Shown: positions 27,301 through 38,425 of the stretch, in pieces
Position numbering within the stretch: position 1 is the stretch's first letter
Layout of the letters: the number at the start of each line of letters is the position of its first letter
From: Montifringilla adamsi
Taxonomy: Eukaryota > Chordata > Aves > Passeriformes > Passeridae
DNA length: 64,000 nucleotides
NCBI GenBank assembly: GCA_017590115.1
Contig: JAGGNK010010337.1
Location: 1,054,001-1,118,000, forward strand
Direction of reading: 5' to 3'
Made by a program: the position numbers and the translations under genes
Notes under the pieces: generated by a model
What the model was told of the DNA's origin: nothing
Database searches by the model: none
The model's input: the letters and a program-made list of their open reading frames with translations, nothing else

Positions 27301-30300
27301 CTTAACATGGCTCTTTTTTTAGTTGCTCAGCTAAGATGACTGAATTTGTAGTAGGTGAAAATGCCAGGGTGTCATTGAAGAGATCTTGAGGAAGTGCTGG
27401 GAGTCTGTACCCTGTTCCACAGCTCTTCCGAAACACACCAGTGTGCTGGTTGTGGTAGATGCTTCAGACGAAAATACGAAGCAATGGCAGCACCATTGCT
27501 TGTTATATATAAAAATATAAATTAGAGAAATGCATAATTTTACAAGAACCTTGTGTCAGGCAACATTTGTTATAAAACCATGCTGGGATTGTCAGATCTT
27601 AAAGGAAGTGTCAATTAAAACCAAGCCAGCAGACTATTTGCAGTAAAACACAAGGATTTGCTCTTCCCCAACTTTTTCTCTCTTTGTCCCCTAATTCTCA
27701 TTTTTCTCATGCAGCAAACTGGGAAAGTAAATCACTGACGGGGAACGAACAGGTGAAACCTTTCCTATGGCCTTGGAACAATTCACAACTGAAGTAAAAG
27801 TGCTCAGGAAGGTTATTCTGGTGGAGGTCTGATGCCACCTAAAGTCTCCACCAAGTCTTGCAGTAGAAGAAATGAGCATCTCTCCCCAGCACTTTAAAGC
27901 AGTAACAGCTCTGCAGTTATTATTTATAGTTCTTTGTGGCTACATTAAGCACAGCAGAAGTTTGCAATGCGAGAAAATTAGTTCAGTCACGTTGGAGCCA
28001 AATTTCTGTCATCTCAGCCTGCAAGAGGCAGACGTTGTAGCTGTGATATGGAGAGCTAGTATTTATTCCCCTGATGTAAAAACTCACTTGGTAATGATGT
28101 TGCTCAGTTTTTAACATTTGGAAACCATGTGACTGCAAAAGGGAATCGGATTCAGTTAGATGGAAGGACAACATATGCATGACATTTTCCATGATAATAT
28201 CAAGCCTTAAAGTTTAGGAGCTACCAACCTGTATTTTAGAGTACTCTGCTGAGCAGGATCAATACATTTATCACTGAAGTTGGTTAATAAGTCCTTTAAA
28301 ATGTATTATAATAAAAATATGCTATTGTCAAAAAATATGCAATCTTTGAAAAATGTGTTGCTTTTACCAGCTTTCCTTTGGAAGAGGTATTGATTGTTGA
28401 GGGCTTTTTATATCTGATTTGGTAGAGTTTTTCTTGAGGATTTTTTCCCAATTTTATTTTACTTTTCATTTTCCTTTGTTCCTGTAGTTAAGAACATTAC
28501 TATTATGATTTTTTACTACTGATATGATCGTAACAGCCAAGATCTGAAGCTGCTTTTGGGTTTTAAGCATTGTTCAAAGTGGCTGCTTTTGAGTGCTTTT
28601 GGAAACACTAAATCTTGACTTCTAGATCAAACCATCTGCTATGAAACAAATGGATTCTAGTTTGAAACAGACAGGTTCTAGTTTTGTACCTTTGGTCTGG
28701 GGTCTGCTGTGACCTGCCACACTGCACAGCACAGAGAGGGCAGGGACTGAAAGGGGACCGAGGCCTGACTGAAGACACAAGTGCCAGAGAGGCAGCACCT
28801 TGGGCACTTGTATTTCAACAGGCTGAGTTTCTCAGCGGGTGGAGGGTGTTGTGAACCAAGAAAAGCCTTTGCTAACCTGGCTGTTCCTCTCTCCCCAGCA
28901 CCCTGTCAAGCTGCTCCCATGCTGTAGTGGCCCTGCTGTACCCCTTCTCCTGGCAGCACACCTTCATTCCTGTCCTGCCCTCGTCCATGATCGACATCGT
29001 GTGCTGCCCTACCCCCTTCCTGGTGGGACTGCTCTCCAGTTCTCTGCCCAAACTCAAGGACCTGCCTGTAGAGGAGGTAGGAGCTGGCACCACAATTGTT
29101 TGCCTGGAGTAAAGCTGGCCTCTCCTAGGAGCGGGCTGCCACTGAGACATAAATCCTCACGTTTAATTTTTAATCTGCCTCTTTGTTTCTTCTCTGCCTG
29201 GTTCTCATTGGCAACTGCCTCTTGGCAAAGCTGCGGCAGTAGGTTTATTCTTCTCGTTTATTCTGCCGCTCTTCCATACGTGGAACCTTGTCAGAGACCC
29301 ATGAATGTTTACCTGGTCACCAGTAAGGAGGGTGTAAATATGCTGATTTGTTCTGGAACAAGAGGAACCCATCTGCTATGACATCTCTTAATCCTTATGG
29401 AAGTGGTGCATGAAGCCATAGCCCACACAGGAGACAAAACCTTTAAGAATTTTAACTTCTAAGACTTTGTTGATACTATATTGGAAATCAAATGGGAGTT
29501 GCACTTCATCAGCTCTTCCAGTAAAAAACCACAAAAATACTCAAGGACACACTCTTTTCTCTCTTGCTCCTGTTAGTTTCCTGTCATTTTTCTAAGGAAT
29601 TTTCTTGTGCTCGCTTCCAAGGCCCTGTGTGCCTCTGGCCCACGTAAATCTCTGCTTCGTTTTCCTTCTGCTTTCCTAACATTGATGTTCCACATCTTCT
29701 CAGCTCCATCTCTTAGCTTTGCTGCTTTTTTATCACGAATATTTCACACCCTGCCCTTTGGAATCCCCACTGTCTCCACATTGTTTTCTTTAAACCCCTT
29801 GAAACACTTTTCAACTGCATGTTAACAAAAATTATTAGTTATAACTTGCATAGATATAAGGGAAAAAAAAACCCTTTTAGCTTTTTAAAATATATTAATC
29901 TAGAATGAGATCTGTTGTATCTATGTTAAATTAGACTTGTAGCTCTAAAGAAAACCTTACTGTTGTTTCATAAAGCACACAACCTCTTGTTTCACAGGAG
30001 GAATTTGATTCATGTTGAGGCTTGTTCAGCAGATGATCTTTTGCTATTAAAAAGCAATGAACAAATGAATGTTTTCTGTGTCTTCAGATACATTTCACTG
30101 CAGTGTTTTCTTTTCTGTAGGCTTTGATGGTTAACCTGGGATCTGATCGATTCATCAGACAGGTAAAGTACAGCTCAGAATGCTGCCATGCAGTCTAGTG
30201 AGCTGTTTACTCCTGTGGTATGATTGGGTTTCTTTGATCAGAGGGATTTGGCAGGAATTGTGTGTGCAAAGTGAAAACGATGAGGGGAAAAAAAAAAGTT

Positions 30301-33300
30301 CTCATTTTCTGTTCCACCTGCAAATAAGAACTTCTCAGGTGTGCAGCAGGGATTGAGGCTCTGACTGTCAGAAGGAATCAAGAACTGTATTCACAGTGGA
30401 AAGAAAGCATCCAATGATAATAACATCACCTTAGCAAGAAAACTCACACTGTTGGAGGTGAAAAGGACAAAAATAGCAAAGAAAATTCCCGAGTGAGAGC
30501 ACAAAGGTGGAGAATAGTTTAATGTGACAGGAAAAGCAGAAACCTTGTAAACAAGGAGATGAGTGCCAAGGAGATGACTCCTGACAGTCATGTGGCACTA
30601 AATAATTTCAAACCAACAGTCTGCAGGTAGCATGGGGAAACTTTTGTGTTTGATTCCCTGGCTGGTGAACAGTGGCTGCAGAGCTAAGGCTCCTGTGCTC
30701 ACCTGGCTTCTGCTAAACAAGCATAAAATTAAATGAAGAGAGCAACAGGGGCAAGACCCAGAAAACAAGACAGACTAGAAAACAACTAGTAAAGCAACTG
30801 TCAAGAACCATAGGAGCTGCCTACAACCAACTACAGCAGCTGTGTGTACACCTAGGAAGGCTTCACATGATGTGTATTTAGTTAAACACAGCTATTTGGA
30901 CTCTTTGTCATGTGAAGAGCTGATTCCACATTTCTGTGTTTACCTGCTCTTTGGATTATCATTCCTGACTTTAATCTTATTAAGAGTGACAAGAAATTTT
31001 TAGAAGTATTTGTAAGTTGCACATAGATCCTCATTCTTTTATTTACATATTTATTATGTAGCCATGACAGTAGCAGATGCAAATATTTTTCATCTGAATT
31101 CTAAACCTTCTAAAAGTATTTGCTGTAGTTCCTGAATAGATTATTGTGGCTTAAAGATTTTTTTTCCCTCTATCAGATGGATGATGAAGACACACTATTG
31201 CCTAGAAAATTGCAAGCTGCTCTGGAGCAGGCTCTAGAGAGAAAGAATGAACTGATAAATCAGGATTCAGATAGTGATTCAGATGATGGTAAGTTCCTTT
31301 GGAAACAGGGACTTGTGCAATGAACAAAGGGAGGTGGAATTGTGACTTTCCATGCAGGAGAAACAAAGATGGGACTTGAGGTCTCAAGTGCCTTTGGTGA
31401 CATCAAAGGTTGTCTCTGAGCACACAGGGAGAATGAGACTGACGGCATCGACCCACAGTGATGCCTCGCCTGTGATTTGTTTTAATTTCTTTGTAAATGA
31501 CAAGGACTCCCATGGGTCCTTCTGAACCTTTGCTCAAACAGAGGTTTGCAGTTAACTTGGCCCTAACTCAATCCAGATAATTCTCCAGGCTTAGGGGTGT
31601 GTCTGAGTTTGGAGTTGCTCTTGGCACTCGCTATTTTCAGGGGAGAGAAGCAGGTACCATCAGAAAAGAATTTTAGTCCAAGATGGGTTGGGTTGTCTCT
31701 GAAGGTTCATATTTCTCTTCAGCAGTGATAAAAACAGCCCAGGGTGAATTGAGATGCCTGTGGTTAAAAGGTATGAAACAGGCCTCTATTCAGTTTTTGA
31801 AATTTATTTCTAGTCATATGTATTACATATATAAGACTATTTAAACATCTCAGAAATGATGCAAACTCAAATTCTGCAACAGACCCTTTTTGATCAGTTT
31901 TTGGTACAGACTTATTCTCAAGGAGAAATATTTGAATGCTGAGTCATTCAGAAGTTTCTGAAGAAAGCTTGCTCAAGAGTGAAAATAGGAGGTTTGATTT
32001 TGATGAAACACCCATCAAATGTTTAATTTGCTGAGCTGTTTGCTGAGGATTTGTAATTCTCGCTGACTCTTGGTCACGGAACACCAATTCTGCAGGCTGG
32101 CACCCGTGGTTATGGCGCTGTCACCCTCTCCACGTGCATCCAGGTGTGCAGGGAGCCGCTGCCACTCCTGCCAGTTGTTAGCGCGGCATCAGGGAAGCGG
32201 GAGATGCACAGCCTGGCCCTGCGGGGATAATGCTGACAGCTCTGGTAGCAGCTGATTTTGGTGTCTTATTGCTGCCTTATTTTGCAGAATGTAACACCCT
32301 GAATGGATTAGTGTCTGAGGTTTTTATCCGATTCTTTGTGGAGACAGTTGGCCATTATTCCCTGTTCCTAACCCAGAATGAAAAAGGAGAGCGTGCCTTC
32401 CAAAGGGAGGCTTTCCGTAAATCGGTGGCCTCCAAGAGTATCCGCCGCTTCTTGGAAGTTTTCATGGAATCCCAAATGTTCGCTGGCTTCATCCAGGATA
32501 GAGAGCTGAGGAAATGCAGGGCTAAAGGTACGGCTGGGTGTCTCCCCTGCGATGCAGGTTTCGCTGTTCCGCTCGGGTCCCGCGGATTGCGGCAGCGTCC
32601 CTGCATCCCCCTGCGCTCCCCGGGAAAGCGGAAACGCGTCCCTGCGATCCTGCCCGGTTTACCGGAAGGTCGCTGTGAGCGGAGGCTGCCGGGCGGGGGC
32701 CGCGGGAGCAGCCGGGCACGGCTCACCCCATCCCTGTCTCCGTCTGCCGCAGGGCTCTTCGAGCAGAGGGTGGAACAGTACTTGGAAGAGCTCCCGGACA
32801 CGGAACAAAGCGGAGTAAACAAGTTCCTGCGAGGCCTCGGTGAGGAAAACCTTTACAAGTATTTCTGAAATGAATTTTCATGGTGATGGTGGGTTTTGGT
32901 TGTGGTGTTTTATGTTGTTTTTTTTTTTTTTTGGTTTTTTTTTTTTTTTTTTGGTTTTTGGTTTTTTTTCGTTTGAAAAAGCCGTACCTGAGGTGAAATG
33001 AGGTAGTGCAGCGGTTTCAGCGTGATAGGAATTACAAAAAAGAAAACAATGAAATTGTAGTTGAAGGTGATAAAACCAGATTTAATGACGGTCCTTGTTA
33101 ACACTTTCGTTTTGACTTGGGGATGGGGGAGCCAAAGCATAATCAGAGTGGAACAGGAAGGGGTTGGAGCAGTCGGTGTTCTGTAACTCAGCTCTCCCTG
33201 CTGGTATTGGTTACAAGTTAGACCCATTTGCTGTCAATTTGGGTTGACTTCTGCTGTCTGCTGGAGACTGACTGTGTGCTTCCTTTAGGTAACAAAATGA

Positions 33301-33323
33301 AGTTCCTTCACAAGAAGAACTAG
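271..33323 (+). CDS. DENND2B: DENND2B (ST5), C-terminal 376 residues, partial at 5' end
   Basis: DENN-domain protein of the DENND2 family, known as a guanine nucleotide exchange factor for Rab GTPases (Rab9, Rab13 and Rab10 have been reported) in membrane traffic. Ten exons join in frame: 271-340, 6308-6385, 9146-9286, 12219-12367, 28899-29076, 30121-30162, 31177-31288, 32288-32527, 32753-32839, 33289-33323. All have GT-AG borders and matching phases, giving 376 residues and a TAG stop. Residues 1 to about 50 are the end of uDENN and start of cDENN (FGYCRRLLPNGKGPRLPEVY across the first junction), the central DENN runs to about 205, an acidic linker (DSDSDSDDE) lies at about 249-257, and the dDENN and tail end in KMKFLHKKN. 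The wording (VIELRRPMDS, VEEALMVNLGSDRF) matches my recollection of ST5 rather than DENND2A, 2C or 2D, and RPL27A and TRIM66 follow as expected. The N-terminal two thirds lie upstream of the window. Confidence 0.95.
341..6307 (+). other. DENND2B: DENND2B intron (6.0 kb)
   Basis: No second gene recognised. It holds a stretch near 1149-1195 that loosely resembles the preceding exon (see findings). Other open frames are short and unlike known proteins. Confidence 0.75.
6308..6385 (+). CDS. DENND2B: DENND2B exon, start of central DENN
   Basis: Phase 0 at both ends, 26 codons, beginning PNGKGPRLPEVYCVISRLGC and ending LFSK. The acceptor is TTATCAG and the donor GTAAGG. The VYCVISRLGCF block is a hallmark of DENND2 proteins. 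Confidence 0.95.
6386..9145 (+). other. DENND2B: DENND2B intron (2.8 kb)
   Basis: AT-rich; I see no repeat family or exon in it. Confidence 0.75.
9146..9286 (+). CDS. DENND2B: DENND2B exon, central DENN
   Basis: 47 codons, phase 0 at both ends, starting ILDEVERRRGISAALVYPF and ending LPGAGNE. Acceptor ACCAG has a poor pyrimidine tract; donor GTAAAA is also not ideal, but the peptide is continuous with both neighbours. Confidence 0.95.
9287..12218 (+). other. DENND2B: DENND2B intron (2.9 kb)
   Basis: Mostly AT-rich, with a protein-like - strand frame at 10237-10470 (see findings) and a sharp GC rise in the last 130 bases. Confidence 0.75.
12219..12367 (+). CDS. DENND2B: DENND2B exon, central DENN
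   Basis: 49 codons plus two bases, starting VIELRRPMDSRLEHVDFE and ending RRVIFVADKL. The last two bases (AG) plus the next exon's C make serine. The exon and about 130 bases before it are much more GC-rich than the surrounding introns. The 16.5-kb intron follows. Confidence 0.95.
15791..15831 (+). repeat. (TAA/TAG)n trinucleotide repeat
   Basis: Imperfect trinucleotide run (TAGTAGTAGTAGTAATAATG and similar) in the large DENND2B intron. Confidence 0.85.
23335..23410 (+). mobile_element. CR1 3' tail fragment
   Basis: AATTGGATCAGTTGATCTCC followed by TTCTTCCTACCTGAATTATT and TTGATTCTAT matches the CR1 3' end pattern on the + strand. Only about 75 bases are recognisable, inside the large DENND2B intron. 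Confidence 0.6.
28899..29076 (+). CDS. DENND2B: DENND2B exon, central DENN
   Basis: One base plus 59 codons: TLSSCSHAVVALLYPFSWQ through IDIVCCPTPFLVGLLSSS to KDLPVEE. Acceptor CTCTCCCCAG, donor GTAGGA. Contains the conserved core of the DENN fold (ALLYPFSWQHTFIPVLP). Confidence 0.96.
29077..30120 (+). other. DENND2B: DENND2B intron (1.0 kb)
   Basis: Nothing recognisable. Confidence 0.75.
30121..30162 (+). CDS. DENND2B: DENND2B short exon
   Basis: Only 14 codons, ALMVNLGSDRFIRQ, phase 0 at both ends. Acceptor TTTTCTGTAG, donor GTAAAG. Confidence 0.95.
30163..31176 (+). other. DENND2B: DENND2B intron (1.0 kb)
   Basis: Nothing recognisable. Confidence 0.75.
31177..31288 (+). CDS. DENND2B: DENND2B exon, acidic linker before dDENN
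   Basis: 37 codons plus one base: MDDEDTLLPRKLQAALEQAL then ERKNELINQDSDSDSDD. Acceptor TATCAG after a T-rich tract, donor GTAAGT. The acidic DS repeat resembles a casein-kinase-2 type stretch (inference). Confidence 0.95.
31289..32287 (+). other. DENND2B: DENND2B intron (1.0 kb)
   Basis: GC- and CpG-richer towards its 3' end (about 32090-32230); no gene seen. Confidence 0.75.
32288..32527 (+). CDS. DENND2B: DENND2B exon, downstream DENN
   Basis: 240 bases, completing glutamate and then CNTLNGLVSEVFIRFFVETV through SKSIRRFLEVFMESQMFAG to ELRKCRAK. The last base starts a glycine codon finished by the next exon. Acceptor TTTTGCAG, donor GTACGG. Confidence 0.96.
32753..32839 (+). CDS. DENND2B: DENND2B exon near C-terminus
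   Basis: Encodes LFEQRVEQYLEELPDTEQSG then VNKFLRGL, flanked by CCGCAG and GTGAGG. If the following intron is retained, the frame continues for a few residues and stops at 32866-32868. Confidence 0.95.
32840..33288 (+). other. DENND2B: DENND2B last intron (449 bases)
   Basis: Contains the T-rich tract at 32918-32970; otherwise nothing recognised. Confidence 0.8.
32918..32970 (+). repeat. T-rich tract with GG interruptions
   Basis: T runs separated by GG in the last DENND2B intron, of the same style as the tract at 44231. Confidence 0.9.
33289..33323 (+). CDS. DENND2B: DENND2B last coding exon
   Basis: Completes glycine and reads NKMKFLHKKN then TAG at 33321-33323. This lysine-rich end is shared by DENND2A and DENND2B. 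The acceptor is TCCTTTAG. Confidence 0.95.
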
Positions 33324-33784
33324 CTCCTTCCTGCTGAAACACCAACCCAAAACCTATTTATGGCACTGCGCGAGACACCTGCGGCGCTGGAGTGCGGAGC
33401 GGGAGGAGAGCGGAGCGAGCTGGGGCAGCTCCAGGCGATGACCCGTGGATGCTGTGTCAGTGTGCCACGTGATGGCTCCTCCGTGGTTTTGGGCAGAGTT
33501 TGTACATAATGTGCTGTAAGCTTTTGTAACTGATTTTGTAATGAGCGAGAAAACTGTGGTAAATATTTGTATATTCCTGAGAATACCAGGTGCTTGTTTT
33601 TTTCTTTAGTATGAGTTGAGTTATGCTTGGTGCAAAAACGAGTAGCTGATTTTGTGCAGCTGACTGTCTCAGCAGAACCACTGACTTCCAGGGATGTTTG
33701 ATGCCTGAACGCTGCGGGGTGAATGAGCTCGGGTATGTGGGAGATGTTGTACGCACGGGGCTGCTCTCGTGCGGCACAGGCGCT

Positions 33785-33803
33785 TGTCTGTCTGTCTGTC
33801 TGT
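33785..33803 (+). repeat. (GTCT)n microsatellite
   Basis: Four to five GTCT units within the DENND2B 3'UTR. Confidence 0.9.
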
Positions 33804-34027
33804 TTCCTTTGAACTGATTTTCAAGGAGAAATAACAAAGTAACTTGATAATGAGGTACTTGGTTCACATTACAGAACCTCCACTTGGTTTGAGCTCTGGT
33901 CACTAAACTCCCTATAACCCACTCTGCACTAGGATGCTAAGCCTGGGGAGGTCGCAGCTCTCTGCCATGCAAGCTGCAGCGAGTAGGTACAGTACAGCCT
34001 TTCCTAATGTATGTATGGATGGATGCT

Positions 34028-34033
34028 AATAAA
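34028..34033 (+). terminator. DENND2B: Poly(A) signal, proximal, DENND2B
   Basis: Canonical AATAAA about 705 bases after the stop, followed within 30 bases by a GT-rich stretch (GAGCTGTTTGTTCAT). Confidence 0.6.
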
Positions 34034-34059
34034 CTCTGTAAATAGAGCTGTTTGTTCAT

Positions 34060-35690
34060 ATTCATTGCAAACCTCTGCACTTCCTCATGTGGAGCAGCTA
34101 CAAACGCAGCAACTCACCTGGGATTTTTAAATGAATTTGTAATTAAAATGTAAAATGGTTATTACGAACCTGTCTTTTGATAGGTTTGCTATTTCACGTC
34201 ATGTATTTTGGGGTTTCTTCAGTGTTTTTCACCAGGGCTAAGACAAGGCATTTTATACCCCTTTTTAAAAGTTTTATCCCAACAGAAGCATCTGTTAAAA
34301 CATTTTTATTTTTTTCAGGGGTTAGCAGCAAATGATTTTATCGTTGTATCACAGATACTGCTCTTGACCTAGGGTATTTTTAGTTGGCTTTGTGCTGTGC
34401 ATGGTGCTCAAGTCACATTCTTCTTTGATCTGGAAATAGAACTCCTGTTGAGGTTCTGTAAGTTTTCCCATAGTCTGAAGAAGAAAATACTAAAAAAATT
34501 ATAAAATGCTTCAATATGTTGCAAGTCTGACAGACAATAAAAATTAGCTGAAGCCTGTTACCTTTAAAGGAAACCCACCATGCTCTGGTTTTCGTCATTC
34601 TCAGCGTGAGTGCCGTAGTTAGACGGGCTTTGAGGCTTGCGCAGTTCCTAACCTGACAGTGGTTCTGGTTTGCTATCAGCCTCATAGAGCAAATTCCAGG
34701 GGCTGTTCACTGAAAAGGTGAAGTCGTTTCCTTCTTCAGTTACCTCCCTCACACTCCAAAATACACAAAAGCTTCTTAAGTGTAGGTGAAATGTCTGTAA
34801 AATACCAGGTGCTTTTGCTGCAGAGGAAATGTCACCACAACTGGTAACTTCCATTAGTTTTACTCTGCTCCAAGCTGCAGAATGATTGCTGGATGTAATT
34901 CTTGAGAGTGGAAGGAGTAACGTCACTTGTACAGGTGGCTTCTGGCCTTTTTATAAACAACAGCTGCTAGTGAATGTAGGGGGAAATATGTAATTCCTCT
35001 TCAGAAAACGATGGATCAAACGGTATCAGGACATGCTGTGGAGGTACTGCAAAGGCAACACAAAGCCACGGAATGCCAATGTACAAGAATGTTGTGCTGT
35101 AAAACCCATCTCCTGTGCCAAAGCTGTTTTGCTCCATTTGCACTTTAAAAATTAAAGGAGAAAGCTTTTAAACATTGTGTTATCTGTCAGCGTGTTCCCA
35201 TTTTTGTAATGTGAATCAGAGGGTACCACTGGACAAGGCGAGATCATGGCCCAAAAAATCTGTGGGTGCCTTTTTGATCCTCAGACTACAGCTGTGTGAA
35301 ACAACCCTCGTGTTACCTGGAGGTCTGTGCTTGAAGGGATCAGATGAACAAAAACTAAGAAATGCATTATTTTCCCTACTAAATTAGTTAAAGCTAATGG
35401 TGTTCCTGAGCATGGAACGTTTTAAGTGCGCCATGAAAATTCTAAAGAATAATAAATCCAGTGCTGAGGCCTGTGTTTAAAATTGGTAAAGTTTTGTTTA
35501 AAATCTTAACAGTATAAAATCCATTAATAAAACCCAAAACCTAGAAGCCAAGCTTAAGAAACAGTAACACTCCAGGAATTCACACTCCAGTGTGAAGTAA
35601 TTGTGTTTAAGGACGTAGTGTTCATTTCCCCACTGTATGGATGTTTAATAAAGTGACCAAACTTGCACATACTCCTAAATTCTGTTCAAA
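34060..35690 (+). other. Possible extended DENND2B 3'UTR and intergenic spacer
   Basis: AT-rich sequence without a supported gene. Further AATAAA hexamers at 35451-35456, 35526-35531 and 35647-35652 could end longer DENND2B transcripts, the last one only about 200 bases before the RPL27A start. Whether transcription reaches them is not visible here. Confidence 0.45.
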
Positions 35691-35831
35691 ACGCCGCTTT
35701 TGCGCTCTTTGAGCGGACAGGGAGCGGCGCCGAGCCGCGGGCGGGGCGCGGCCCCTCAGAGCTCCGCCCGCCGCTCCCGCCTCAGCGAAGCCTCGCGAGA
35801 TCTGGGTCCCGCCCCGCGCGCCTTTGCCTGC

Positions 35832-35841
35832 TCTCGCGAGA
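35832..35841. promoter_or_regulatory. RPL27A: TCTCGCGAGA promoter palindrome
   Basis: Perfect TCTCGCGAGA lies 10-20 bases upstream of the likely start site, with a nine-base match (CTCGCGAGA) at 35792-35800. This palindrome is a known core motif of many housekeeping promoters in vertebrates. Confidence 0.6.
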
Positions 35842-35847
35842 GCCGCG

Positions 35848-35861
35848 CCCTTTCTCTCCTC
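35848..35861 (+). promoter_or_regulatory. RPL27A: 5'TOP tract and likely RPL27A start site
   Basis: CCCTTTCTCTCCTC is an unbroken pyrimidine run ending 15 bases before the ATG. Ribosomal protein mRNAs normally begin with C followed by such a tract, which puts translation under mTOR/LARP1 control. The exact start base (about 35848-35850) is inferred. Confidence 0.7.
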
Positions 35862-35876
35862 GCGCACGCCGGCAAG

Positions 35877-38373
<2,497 letters not shown>

Positions 38374-38400
38374 AAGTTTTTGTTTTATTCAAATTTTTTG

Positions 38401-38406
38401 AATAAA
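38401..38406 (+). terminator. RPL27A: RPL27A poly(A) signal
   Basis: AATAAA 28 bases after the stop codon, giving the very short 3'UTR usual for ribosomal protein genes. Cleavage is expected near 38420-38430. Confidence 0.85.
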
Positions 38407-38425
38407 CAGTGCATAAAATGAACTG

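Larger units (their letters stand above)
12368..28898 (+). other. DENND2B: DENND2B large intron (16.5 kb)
   Basis: Holds a short CR1 tail, a trinucleotide repeat and AT-rich palindrome-like stretches at about 21655-21760 and 23030-23115. No exon, RNA gene or intact mobile element recognised. Confidence 0.7.
33324..34050 (+). other. DENND2B: DENND2B 3'UTR, proximal form
   Basis: Follows the stop codon. It holds a GC-rich purine block at about 33366-33420, a (GTCT)n run at 33785-33803 and an AATAAA at 34028-34033, so cleavage near 34045-34060 is likely. No coding potential seen. Confidence 0.65.
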
